A stretch of DNA of 54,797 nucleotides from Nitrososphaeria archaeon (GTDB lineage Archaea > Thermoproteota > Nitrososphaeria > Nitrososphaerales > JANXEG01), in contig JARVKA010000008.1 in NCBI GenBank assembly GCA_029775915.1, positions 1 through 54,797 of the forward strand, read 5' to 3'. Under the pieces are notes generated by a model. The model was not told the DNA's origin, made no database searches, and saw only the letters and a list, made by a program, of their open reading frames with translations. Both the position numbers and the translations under genes were made by a program. Below, piece by piece: positions 1 to 8,479 of the stretch. Positions within the stretch are counted from its first letter, which is position 1, and every line of letters starts with the position of its first letter.

Positions 1-1320
1 AAAGATTATGATTAAAATTACACTGAAATTAAGCCAAGTTGATGAAATGCCCGATGGTAAAAAGGGATGGGGTTGAATTGGTTCTTCACCAACCTTTAGA
101 AAAGACTCTGGTGAATAAGAGCTATAACACCCTTCAAACCAACTAGCTCTTAGCTTATACTGCCCATATGTTGGTGGTTTCCATGTTAAAGCTTTCTTTG
201 AGCTATTAACCAAGCCTATTTCTCTCCAAAGGTTTGGAGCAACTTCATACTCCACATGCCATGCAAGATTCGTCTCTCTTGGTAAATCTACAGTAATCGT
301 TACATCTTGAATGGTTTTTAATTCTGATGGAGAGATTGCAATCTTAGGTTTAAAGGGTTGAAGGGAATACCAAGAGAGTATTTCATTAAGCATTATAAAG
401 GATTTGCGAAGCTTTAAATCCTCAGTTATTAAACCCCAATAGGGTGTCTCATTCAAACCCGTTGGACCATCGATTATTTTAAACCAAAAAACTTTATCAA
501 CCTTCAAACCCTCAATTAAGCCACCAAGGCTTTGTTGTAAGTATAAAGCTTGATTTTCTTCACCCACACCTTTGAGAAATCCACCAACACTCTCTCCTCT
601 AACAGGCCAGCCAATTTCTGTAACCCATAAAGGTTTATTCCCTTCACCATACTCTCTCATAATCATTCTAAATGCTTTTGTGATTCTTAAGACTGAGTAA
701 GGATTTTGAGCATAAGGATGAATCGCTACAATATCGGCTAAACCTTTAAAGCCATTTTTATACATATCTTCTAAATAATCGAGGCCAGCAGAAGTCAATC
801 CAGCTGAAACTATATTTGCATTTGGATCAATTTGTTTGATAATATCCCTAGCCTCTTTTAATAGAGTAACATAGATTCGTGGTGGGAGTGGGTAGATATA
901 TTCCGAATCTGGCTCATTAAGAATCTCCCAATATTTTACTCTATCACCATAACGTGAAACGAGCTTTTTAAGGAAATCCTTCCATGCATCTATATTTTTA
1001 TCTAAAGGTTCAGCCCACTTCGGTGGCCCACTAATAAGAGCTAAAATCTTTATTCCACTTTTACTAATTGTATTTACAAGTTGATCGTAATATGAAAAAG
1101 AATATTGGCCCTTAGATGACTCTAAAGCGCTCCAAGTGAAATCTATGCGTATCCAATTTACACCAACATTTTTAATAACTTTAAGCACTTCATTTAACTG
1201 CTCTATATTCACATGCCCTATATTCATACCAAAAGATTCTGAAAGATTGATTTCTGCATAAATAGGTTGGGAGAGAGGTAGAATGAATAAAATAACCATT
1301 GAGACTATAATTATTCTCAT
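1..1320 (-). CDS. Secreted clan-A glycoside hydrolase, 3' end cut by window edge
   Basis: Read directly from the minus strand: 440 open codons run off the left edge. The start ATG (1318-1320) overlaps the stop of a 17-codon upstream frame. Residues 1-22 form a signal peptide ending in PIYA. A TIM-barrel-like catalytic region follows. KYWEILNEPD carries the likely acid/base Glu136 and LWVTEIGWP the likely nucleophile Glu235, spaced as in clan GH-A families such as GH5 and GH39. An Ig-like beta region follows, and the last visible residues (STWLNFSVILIIIF) look like the beginning of a membrane anchor. It probably acts on polysaccharide outside the cell, tethered to the membrane. The substrate cannot be told, and the exact GH family needs a profile search. 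Confidence 0.82.
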   Translation of the reverse strand, partial: MRIIIVSMVILFILPLSQPIYAEINLSESFGMNIGHVNIEQLNEVLKVIKNVGVNWIRIDFTWSALESSKGQYSFSYYDQLVNTISKSGIKILALISGPPKWAEPLDKNIDAWKDFLKKLVSRYGDRVKYWEILNEPDSEYIYPLPPRIYVTLLKEARDIIKQIDPNANIVSAGLTSAGLDYLEDMYKNGFKGLADIVAIHPYAQNPYSVLRITKAFRMIMREYGEGNKPLWVTEIGWPVRGESVGGFLKGVGEENQALYLQQSLGGLIEGLKVDKVFWFKIIDGPTGLNETPYWGLITEDLKLRKSFIMLNEILSWYSLQPFKPKIAISPSELKTIQDVTITVDLPRETNLAWHVEYEVAPNLWREIGLVNSSKKALTWKPPTYGQYKLRASWFEGCYSSYSPESFLKVGEEPIQPHPFLPSGISSTWLNFSVILIIIF

Positions 1321-1581
1321 TAACTTAACTCTGTTTTTCTTTTGCTCAAAAATACAACTTGATATTCCCATCCCATTAGAATGAGCAAATCTTTCTTTTA
1401 AAAGTTATTGTAAAAAGTAGTTAAATAACGTGACTTAACTATTTCCAATAAATCCAACTTTCCAATTTCTTTTTTCTTTTTTAATGATTCTTCTTTAGAA
1501 TAAATATTAAGGATTTTTATCAACTTTTAATTTTCCTAAAAGGGAAGATTCATTCTCATTAGTAATATACCTTTATATAAC

Positions 1582-2088
1582 CTATTTAATAATAGTTAAG
1601 CTCTTTACAACATCTAAAGATCTGATTTGATCGATAGCTTCAGGAGGTATTTTACCCTCAACTATAAGGGTTAATCGAGGTTCACTTACAAGATCTGGGT
1701 CATCAGCTAAAGCTTGTCTAATCACAATTCCATACTTTGCTAAAATTGATGTAACCCCAGAAATTACACCAGGTTTATGAGGATCTGCAGCTATAACTAA
1801 AACGCTCCAACCTAATAACTCAGCAATATTAACAAAACTCGCACCTACAGGTGTTATGCGTGTAAATATATTTTTTAAGTAATCATCACTCATTATTTGA
1901 TTCACAGTTTTTCTAACTACCCTTCTATCAATATTTAATGAGCGAGCTAATGCAACATCATCTATCTCAACATCACCAACATAAAGCCTCAAATCCTCAC
2001 CAACTCTAATGCCCAATTCTATCATCTTTTTAGCAATAATGGCTCTACTTTTTTGACGGCTAAATTTCTCCTCTATTTTTCTCCACAT
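1582..2088 (-). CDS. ACT-domain regulator of amino acid metabolism (COG2150-like)
   Basis: 168 residues. The N-terminal half (about 1-75) is helical with a winged/HTH-like segment (VALARSLNIDRRVVRKTV). The C-terminal half (about 90-168) has the ACT-domain pattern, with ADPHKPGVISGVTSILAKYG followed by strands ending VKSLTIIK. ACT domains bind small ligands, commonly amino acids. This arrangement matches the archaeal 'predicted regulator of amino acid metabolism' family. It lies just downstream of the tryptophan synthase-like gene on the same strand, with a 103-base gap, so it may sense tryptophan or a related amino acid; that link is inference from position. Confidence 0.75.
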   Translation of the reverse strand: MWRKIEEKFSRQKSRAIIAKKMIELGIRVGEDLRLYVGDVEIDDVALARSLNIDRRVVRKTVNQIMSDDYLKNIFTRITPVGASFVNIAELLGWSVLVIAADPHKPGVISGVTSILAKYGIVIRQALADDPDLVSEPRLTLIVEGKIPPEAIDQIRSLDVVKSLTIIK

Positions 2089-2191
2089 CAGTATAATTTA
2101 ATTTATATTAGTATATAAGTGTGCATCAATAAATTACGCTACATTAGGATAAAGTTATCAAAAAGTAATAATTTAATAATAAAATATTTGT

Positions 2192-3577
2192 TTAATAAGG
2201 TAATTTATCTATCCATGGATACAATTCTTTCAAATAGGCGACAGATTTCTCAACTTCATCTTTAGGATACTCACAAGGCTGTAATTTACCATCTAAATAC
2301 TCATTGTAAGCATTCATATCAAAGTATCCATGACCACATAGTAAGAAGAGTATAGTTTTCTCCTCACCAGTCTTTTTACACCTCAAAGCCTCATCAATCA
2401 CCGCTTTAATTGCATGAGCAGGCTCAGGTGCTGGGAGTAAGCCCTCAGTTTTTGTGAATAATGAAGCTGCTTCAAATACACTAACTTGATCATACGCTAC
2501 CGCTCTCACATACCCTTTTTCAATCAATAAGCATAATGTTGGAGCAGCACCATGATATCTCAAACCACCCGCATGTATAGGTGGTGGTATAAAAATATGG
2601 CCCAATGTATGCATTTTTAACAATGGTGTGAGGCGCGCTGTTTCTCCATGATCATACATATAAATACCTTTAGTTAATGATGGACATGCAGTCGGTTCAA
2701 CAGCTAAAAATTCAACATCCTTCGGAGCTTTTTTAGAAACCTTTTGTTGATAAAATGGCCAAAATAGTCCTGAAAAGCTACTACCCCCTCCCACACAACC
2801 TACCACTAAATCTGGATAATCATCAACCATTTCGAGTTGCTTTATCGCTTCCAATCCAATAACAGTTTGATGTAAAAGAACATGATTGAGTACGCTACCA
2901 ATTGTATACTTTGTATCCTCATGTGTAACCGCATCCTCTATAGCTTCACTTATCGCTATACCCAAGCTACCAGGATTATTCGGATCATCCTTCAAAATCT
3001 TTTTACCAAAATTCGTTTGATCACTCGGGCTTGGGTATATATCAGCGCCCCACAATTGCATTAAAGTCTTTCTGAAAGGCTTTTGATAATAACTCACCTT
3101 TACCATATATATTACAGCTTTCAAGCCGAATAATGAGCAAGCGTAAGCCAATGCTGAACCCCATTGACCAGCACCTGTCTCTGTAGTTAATCTCTTAATA
3201 CCTTCTTTCATATTGTAGTATGCTTGAGCTACCGCTGTATTCGGTTTATGGCTACCTGGTGGGCTAACACCTTCAAATTTGTAATAAATCTTTGCAGGAG
3301 TTTTCAAAAATTCTTCCAATCTTTTAGCACGAAACATAGGTGTTGGTCTCCAAATTTTATAAATATCTAAAACCTCTTTGGGTATGTCAATCCATCGATC
3401 TTGACTCATTTCTTGCTTAATAATTTCCTTTGGGAATATAACTTCAAGATCCTTTGGGTTAATAGGTTCACACGTTTGAGGGTTTATTGGAGGTGGTAAT
3501 GGTGATGGAAGATCGGGAACTATATTATACCACTTACTCGGTATATCATCCTCTGGGAGAACGATTTTTTTATTCAT
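2192..3577 (-). CDS. trpB2: Tryptophan synthase beta chain, TrpB2 type
   Basis: 461 residues, the length of the long TrpB2 class rather than the roughly 400-residue TrpB1. The PLP-binding lysine is K111 in [18 protein letters not shown] (133-142) is the substrate-carboxylate loop, and GGGSSFSG (263-270) binds the PLP phosphate. The N-terminal extension rich in Pro (about 20-45) is typical of TrpB2. The enzyme joins indole to serine, or salvages indole. No trpA is nearby, which is common for TrpB2 genes. The gene stands alone apart from the downstream ACT-domain gene. Confidence in the family is high; whether it is the cell's main TrpB is not shown by the sequence. Confidence 0.93.
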   Translation of the reverse strand: MNKKIVLPEDDIPSKWYNIVPDLPSPLPPPINPQTCEPINPKDLEVIFPKEIIKQEMSQDRWIDIPKEVLDIYKIWRPTPMFRAKRLEEFLKTPAKIYYKFEGVSPPGSHKPNTAVAQAYYNMKEGIKRLTTETGAGQWGSALAYACSLFGLKAVIYMVKVSYYQKPFRKTLMQLWGADIYPSPSDQTNFGKKILKDDPNNPGSLGIAISEAIEDAVTHEDTKYTIGSVLNHVLLHQTVIGLEAIKQLEMVDDYPDLVVGCVGGGSSFSGLFWPFYQQKVSKKAPKDVEFLAVEPTACPSLTKGIYMYDHGETARLTPLLKMHTLGHIFIPPPIHAGGLRYHGAAPTLCLLIEKGYVRAVAYDQVSVFEAASLFTKTEGLLPAPEPAHAIKAVIDEALRCKKTGEEKTILFLLCGHGYFDMNAYNEYLDGKLQPCEYPKDEVEKSVAYLKELYPWIDKLPY

Positions 3578-3652
3578 ACCTATTCCCGCCTAAAATGGGC
3601 AATTATGAACTATTTAAGTCTTTTGTGTACAAATATATTCATTTAATAAATC

Positions 3653-4111
3653 TTAAAAATTACTATCCTTTCTTACAATCTTCTTCCCACTCACACGCTT
3701 CGGAGTGATTAGGCAAATTCTAACCGCACTCAATTCCTTTTCTTTATCTCGACCAGGTCTACTCATATACTCATCAAATGGTACTGGCACTCGATACTTA
3801 TCTATGAGTTTTTGCAAATATGGAATCATTCTTTCTCTATCCTCTATAATCTCCGCATAACCCATAATGATAACACTTTTAGCTAAAGATGCATCAGATA
3901 TCGCTTCATCAACCTCAAAGCAAACATTTGGATTCTTTCTAATACTATCCATTTTAATCCCTTTCTCACATGTATGAAAGAAGATTTTACCATTAGAATA
4001 TCCAAATCCAACAGGAACGATGTAAGGCCCTTCATTTGTAATAACTCCAATCCTTCCTACACGTGCACAAGTTAAAAATTGATCGATTTCTTTAGGTGTC
4101 ATATCCTCCAT
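3653..4111 (-). CDS. Pyridoxamine 5'-phosphate oxidase-like flavin-binding protein
   Basis: 152 residues with the split-barrel PNPOx-like fold. It opens with the usual Met-Thr-Pro-Lys-Glu-Ile helix. The strand ARVGRIGVITNEGPYIVPVG and the segment YSNGKIFFHTCEKGIKMD are the classic FMN/F420-binding barrel pattern, followed by RKNPNVCFEVDE. Family members bind FMN, haem or F420 and are often of unknown substrate. F420 use is plausible because an F420 gene (cofE) lies elsewhere in the window, but nothing here decides it. The gene is monocistronic, 75 bases upstream of trpB2 on the same strand. Confidence 0.8.
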   Translation of the reverse strand: MEDMTPKEIDQFLTCARVGRIGVITNEGPYIVPVGFGYSNGKIFFHTCEKGIKMDSIRKNPNVCFEVDEAISDASLAKSVIIMGYAEIIEDRERMIPYLQKLIDKYRVPVPFDEYMSRPGRDKEKELSAVRICLITPKRVSGKKIVRKDSNF

Positions 4112-4291
4112 AATTATCCCTTTTTAACTTGGAATTACGATATTTAAATTCTATTGTTTAATAGTAATTCATAATTATTTAACTCTCGAGTTGAAATTGT
4201 TAAGAAAAAGTAAACAAAATTATAAATTCTTAGGATAGAATTTAATAATTTTCAAAATCGATTTCATATTTTGGATAATTCATGAGTTAAG

Positions 4292-4299
4292 TTTAAATA
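4292..4299 (+). promoter_or_regulatory. TATA box for the RHH-mptE transcript
   Basis: TTTAAATA lies about 30 bases before the ATG at 4326, so transcription would begin around 4318-4323, within or beside the palindrome at 4305-4327. The transcript would be nearly leaderless. The call rests on spacing and base pattern only. Confidence 0.5.
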
Positions 4300-4304
4300 T
4301 TAAG

Positions 4305-4327
4305 ATGTTCCTAATTTTTAGGAACAT
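4305..4327. promoter_or_regulatory. Perfect palindrome at promoter/start, probable operator
   Basis: Two exact 10-base arms (ATGTTCCTAA and its reverse complement) flank a 3-base TTT spacer. The right arm ends inside the ATG at 4326 and covers the expected transcription start. The gene that follows looks like a ribbon-helix-helix DNA-binding protein, so autorepression of the RHH-mptE pair is a natural reading. The palindrome is seen in the sequence; the operator role is inferred. Confidence 0.55.
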
Positions 4328-4712
4328 GCCCGCAAAAAGAACAGGTTTAAAAACGATTAATGTTGATGAAGATATATTCAATTACTTTTACGAGCAGTAT
4401 AAAAGAGAAAAGGAGAACGCTCGTTTATTAGGCGAGCCTGAACCGAAAAGCTTTGTAAGATTTATGACAGATAAATTACGCAAATTAAAAGAATTGGAGG
4501 AGAAGAAAAAGCCTAGATTTGAGCATTTCAATGTTTATGAGGATCATGTTACGATAAGGGATAATGAGACTAAACGCCTCATAGATGTTTACGTGAAGAA
4601 TCAAGGTGTAAGAAAGATATTGTGGTGTGAGTTTTGTAAAAGTCAAGAATGTATACATGTAGGTTACGCTTGGAGCTTATCATATATACAAAGAGTTATT
4701 GCTGGATCATGA
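4326..4712 (+). CDS. Ribbon-helix-helix-like protein with C-terminal Cys/His motif
   Basis: 128 residues from the ATG at 4326, chosen because it follows the TATA box at leaderless spacing; an in-frame ATG at 4305 would add seven residues. The N-terminal part has a strand (LKTINVDEDIF), a helix, and a second helix (SFVRFMTDKLRKLKEL) as in RHH DNA-binding domains. After a Lys/Glu-rich linker, the C-terminal part carries WCEFCKSQECIHVGYAWSL, a Cys-x2-Cys...Cys-x-His cluster that could bind metal; this tail is common in small archaeal RHH-like proteins. Its stop overlaps the mptE start (ATGA), so the two are translationally coupled. A regulator of its own operon is the simplest guess. No function is established. 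Confidence 0.7.
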   Translation: MPAKRTGLKTINVDEDIFNYFYEQYKREKENARLLGEPEPKSFVRFMTDKLRKLKELEEKKKPRFEHFNVYEDHVTIRDNETKRLIDVYVKNQGVRKILWCEFCKSQECIHVGYAWSLSYIQRVIAGS

Positions 4713-5482
4713 ATTTTAAAGATTTGAGTGAATGGTGGCTATGGTATAATAAAATCATCTCTACTTTTAAATTTAATCGAGATGATGATCAAAAAGCTGC
4801 AAATTTATTGAGCAATTTATTAAAAGGTAAGGGATTAAAGCCATTAAATATTAAAAGATTGATTGAGCATAAACCTGTAATTGTGTTTGGTGCAGGTCCA
4901 TCATTAAAGAATGATTTAATTCAATTATCAAAAGTGGATTTGTTTAATTCTTGTGTATTAATCTCTGCAAATGGTGCTACTACAGCACTTTTGAATATCA
5001 ATAAAATTCCTCACATTATAGTGAGTGATTTGGATGGGAGGATTGAAGATTTAATAAAAGCTAATGAAAAGGGTGCATACATGATTATTCATGCTCATGG
5101 TGATAATATCCCGGCTTTAGAGAATTATGTACCAAAATTGAATCGAGTTTTAGGTACAACACAAGTAGAGCCAAGACCTTACGTTTATAATTTTGGGGGC
5201 TTTACAGATGGTGATAGAGCTGTATTTTTAGCTGTAAGATTTAATGCAAAAATTATTGGTTTAGCTGGTATGGATTTAGGTAATAAAATAGGTGAATACT
5301 CTAAGCCTATTGTGCAATCATATGAGATTAAGCTTATGAAACTCAAATTTTGTAAAGAGCTATTAGAATGGTTATCTTCTAAAACTACTATACCACTTTA
5401 CAATTTAACGAGTAATGGTGAAAGAATTAAAGGCTTTAAAAATGTGACACCATTTGAATTCTCAAAACTTATAAAAGATTAA
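4709..5482 (+). CDS. mptE: 6-hydroxymethyl-7,8-dihydropterin pyrophosphokinase, MptE type
   Basis: 257 residues from the ATG at 4709, which overlaps the upstream stop by ATGA; an open extension to 4649 lies inside the previous gene and is not needed. DUF115/MptE family motifs are present: VFGAGPSL (59-66), IVSDLDG (104-110), IHAHGDN (127-133), then GTTQ and a NFGGFTDGDRA segment. In archaea MptE transfers pyrophosphate to hydroxymethyldihydropterin in H4MPT (or folate) synthesis, replacing bacterial FolK. This fits the methanofuran, H4MPT and F420 genes at 17-30 kb. It is oddly paired with an RHH-like regulator gene. Family assignment is firm. Confidence 0.88.
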   Translation: MNFKDLSEWWLWYNKIISTFKFNRDDDQKAANLLSNLLKGKGLKPLNIKRLIEHKPVIVFGAGPSLKNDLIQLSKVDLFNSCVLISANGATTALLNINKIPHIIVSDLDGRIEDLIKANEKGAYMIIHAHGDNIPALENYVPKLNRVLGTTQVEPRPYVYNFGGFTDGDRAVFLAVRFNAKIIGLAGMDLGNKIGEYSKPIVQSYEIKLMKLKFCKELLEWLSSKTTIPLYNLTSNGERIKGFKNVTPFEFSKLIKD

Positions 5483-5567
5483 CCATTCTTAATAACTCAT
5501 AACATTTACATTATTATATTCGTTATTAAAAACATAAACTAAAAATAGTATTTTGAAAATTGTTTTG

Positions 5568-7295
5568 ATGGTGCAAATGGTAGTTAAAAATAAAATTCTT
5601 ACATGCTTTTTTACGATGTATTTAATCTTAACTATAAGTATCTTCATTCTTAATGCACAAGGTGAATCAGAATCATCTTTATTATTCACACTTGATCATA
5701 AGTTTAATGTTAATGAACAAGGCTTCATTCTCATTGAAGGTATTATTACTATATCTAATCTTGCTGAAACTCATACTCAATTACCATCTTTAATAATAAA
5801 TTATCCACGTGAATACATATCACATATCGCTGATATGAATATTAAAGGCCCAACTCAACTTACATACTCTATTAGTGTAAATAATCTTTGGACAACCCTT
5901 TCTATCTCGCCTAAAGAATCTTATTTAATACCATCTAAATCTGATGTAAAATTATCTATTAAATTTTATTTAACGAATATTTTGAAATTAATGGGTAGCT
6001 CAACTTATGTTGTGAATATTACATCAATCCCTAGCATTAATCTACCATTAAAAAGAGTAGATTCGATTATTACATCACCATTAGGTGTAGAATTTTTAGG
6101 ATTATCAGACTTTAATCATTCAAAGATTGCAAATTATAATTATTGGAGTGCAAGATTTTTTAATATTGAACCTAATAAATCTAAAATTATTAATGGTGTG
6201 TTACAAGTTAAAGATAACCCTAACTTCTCAATTGTAAAATTCCCTCTTATAGAGAGAGAAGTTGTAATCTCTCCTACCGGCTCTATAACCATAATAGAGA
6301 TGATAAAAATAGAGAATTTAGCAGATGGTACATTATCTAAATTACCATTATCATTAATCGATCCGAGTTTAACAATGATTACAATTATTCCTGAAACTAG
6401 CCCTCCATTATTCGAAAAGTTTACACAAAAATTATTTAATAACACAATAGATTTACAATCAATCTCTAAATTTCCTTTAAAGAAAGGAAGTACACTCATA
6501 TTTAAATATGAATATCCATTATCTAAAAGATTCATTAATATGAGTGAAAATTTGATAAGTCTTTTAATACCTCTCAATCCACCTATACAAGGTGTAGTAT
6601 CGGAATTTATATTGAAATTTAACATACCGAGTGGATTTTTAATTGAGAAGTATTCTTTAATAAGTGATGGTAAGGTTGAAGAATTGCCTAAAGGGTTTAT
6701 AATTCGTAAATCGAATGCTTCATTACTTAGTGATGATAAAGTTTCAATATCGATAAGATTTGGATGGGTATGGGCTTCTAATGCTATAATGCCAATCGCT
6801 AATATTATATTCATCTTCTCATTCTTAATCTCTCTCTACTTAACGAGTATTAAATTAACTGGTGAGAAAATTGAGGCAAAATTAATCGATGATTTAATAA
6901 CTAATTTTGAAGAAAAATTATCATCAATTGGAGAGCTTATCCACTCATTGAGAGATAAATCTATAACTCATATATCTAAAGCTGATATAGAGAGAGTTAA
7001 GAAGGATATAGATGCTATTAATTCAAAAGTAGCTTCAAGAATTAATGAGATTAAGAGTGGATTAATATCAAAAATGCCTGAGATGCAAGCTTTAATATCG
7101 AAATTGATTAATGCTGATCGAGCATACGATCGAACAATTAAAGAGTTTATCAATTTATATGAGCGATATATAGCTAGTAGAATTGGTAAGGAAGCTATGA
7201 GTAGATTGATATTAAGCCATGAAAAGAATATACGTGAAGCTACTGATCAATTGTTAAGCTTATTAGATGAAATTAAGCGTGAATCAAAAGTATAA
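5568..7295 (+). CDS. Anchored surface protein with cytoplasmic coiled-coil tail
   Basis: About 575 residues; a TTG at 5553 or ATG at 5577 are alternative starts. A signal peptide (ILTCFFTMYLILTISIFILN) leads into about 370 residues of beta-rich, Asn/Ser/Thr-rich extracellular sequence. One membrane segment lies at about residues 407-432 (ANIIFIFSFLISLYL), followed by about 145 residues of charged helix with heptad character, predicted cytoplasmic. No catalytic motif or known family was recognised. The plan (signal, beta ectodomain, one TM, inside coiled coil) is that of the protein at 37916-38857 in the tubulin operon, though sequence similarity is not obvious. It converges with the nurA gene, 14 bases apart. 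Confidence 0.75.
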   Translation: MVQMVVKNKILTCFFTMYLILTISIFILNAQGESESSLLFTLDHKFNVNEQGFILIEGIITISNLAETHTQLPSLIINYPREYISHIADMNIKGPTQLTYSISVNNLWTTLSISPKESYLIPSKSDVKLSIKFYLTNILKLMGSSTYVVNITSIPSINLPLKRVDSIITSPLGVEFLGLSDFNHSKIANYNYWSARFFNIEPNKSKIINGVLQVKDNPNFSIVKFPLIEREVVISPTGSITIIEMIKIENLADGTLSKLPLSLIDPSLTMITIIPETSPPLFEKFTQKLFNNTIDLQSISKFPLKKGSTLIFKYEYPLSKRFINMSENLISLLIPLNPPIQGVVSEFILKFNIPSGFLIEKYSLISDGKVEELPKGFIIRKSNASLLSDDKVSISIRFGWVWASNAIMPIANIIFIFSFLISLYLTSIKLTGEKIEAKLIDDLITNFEEKLSSIGELIHSLRDKSITHISKADIERVKKDIDAINSKVASRINEIKSGLISKMPEMQALISKLINADRAYDRTIKEFINLYERYIASRIGKEAMSRLILSHEKNIREATDQLLSLLDEIKRESKV

Positions 7296-7309
7296 ATTGT
7301 TAAATTTTG

Positions 7310-8479
7310 CTAATAATAGAGTTTTTGTGGATTCAATAATGAGAAAAAGACTCTCACAGCCTCTCTATTCCCACCATTTTTATCTATCATTTCTAAAACT
7401 CTTCCCTCAACCTCGTTTACAAATTCATCTGTGAATTTTGTTGATAAATTCACCATATTATCTACTAAATCTAAAGCCATTGGTAAATTCGTTGCTTCAT
7501 TAAAGAAATTTGGTTGAGCTATCCATTCTAAAAGTTTGCCAACTTCAATTCTTGAAGGGTATTCAATTTCACAAGGAGGAGCATAATCATACGCTCTTAC
7601 TTGCATCCTTCTTAAATTTTTGAACTCAGATGGATCTAATTTTAAATACTCAAAAAGTGCATAAACATCACTCTCTGCTTTTTGTAAAATATTTTTAAGT
7701 TGAGTGGATGCATGTCTCGCAATGTAATTGTATATGTGAACCACTTTATCGCCAATTAATTTATGATAATTGAATATTGAGCGGGCTGGCATAATTAGGG
7801 ATAAAATTAACTTATCGATAATGGATGTAAAAAGATTATTTCCATATTTTAATGCCAAGTATCCCCCTATAACTCGAGTATGGCTTCTCTTTATAATACC
7901 AATTACTTTACCACTTTTTAATAACGCTTCTGTATCTTGAAATATTTCTTGAACAATTTTTTCCTCCTCTTTGCTATAAAGACCTTGCTTCTTAATTTTG
8001 AGTGCTGAGTATAAAAAACTAAAGAAGCTACCATCAATTATAACTAAATCTGAATTTGGAAGAGCTTTTAAAGCGAGTTTTCTTTCTACGTAAGTTGTTA
8101 AAAGATCGAAAAAGAATTTACTCTTCTCTTCAGAGAAAGCTTGTCTTCTTTTAAATACTCCAGCTTCAAAAACCTCTTCTCTCTCAAAGCCCTTAATGTA
8201 AATAATACCGGATGCAAAAACTCCATATCTAATACCAAGCCTCTCACTTAATCTTAATGATCTGGAGCTATCCACCGCAGCTACCTTTGATACCAAATCT
8301 ACATTTGGGAGTTTATCAATGTATGAATGCAAAGATTGCTTAAGCTTTTGAATTTCTTTCTCAACCATTTGAATCGTTTGATTAAGTCTTTGGGATTCCT
8401 CTTCAGCCAATTCGAAGAATCTGTGTTGCAAATCTTGAGGGAGCTTTACCCATTCTGATATCCATTCAGCCATTATCAT
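7310..8479 (-). CDS. nurA: NurA 5'-3' nuclease (first HerA-NurA pair)
   Basis: 389 residues, within the NurA size range. Conserved acidic motifs are AAVDSSRS (Asp70) and LVIIDGSFFSF (Asp149), the metal-binding aspartates of the RNase H-like nuclease fold. KRSHTRVIGG and a C-terminal VNEVEGRVLEMI segment follow. NurA is a single-strand endo- and 5'-3' exonuclease that works inside the HerA ring to resect DNA ends. The start overlaps the end of herA by 14 bases (8 if ATG 8473 is used), so the two are co-translated. This is one of two NurA copies in the window; the other lies at 33925-35130. Confidence 0.88.
   Translation of the reverse strand: MIMAEWISEWVKLPQDLQHRFFELAEEESQRLNQTIQMVEKEIQKLKQSLHSYIDKLPNVDLVSKVAAVDSSRSLRLSERLGIRYGVFASGIIYIKGFEREEVFEAGVFKRRQAFSEEKSKFFFDLLTTYVERKLALKALPNSDLVIIDGSFFSFLYSALKIKKQGLYSKEEEKIVQEIFQDTEALLKSGKVIGIIKRSHTRVIGGYLALKYGNNLFTSIIDKLILSLIMPARSIFNYHKLIGDKVVHIYNYIARHASTQLKNILQKAESDVYALFEYLKLDPSEFKNLRRMQVRAYDYAPPCEIEYPSRIEVGKLLEWIAQPNFFNEATNLPMALDLVDNMVNLSTKFTDEFVNEVEGRVLEMIDKNGGNREAVRVFFSLLNPQKLYY

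Noticed and set aside
6140-6814. 224-codon minus-strand frame
   Set aside because: It lies wholly antisense to the anchored surface protein at 5568-7295, lacks a recognisable family and has the residue make-up of a reversed AT-rich gene.
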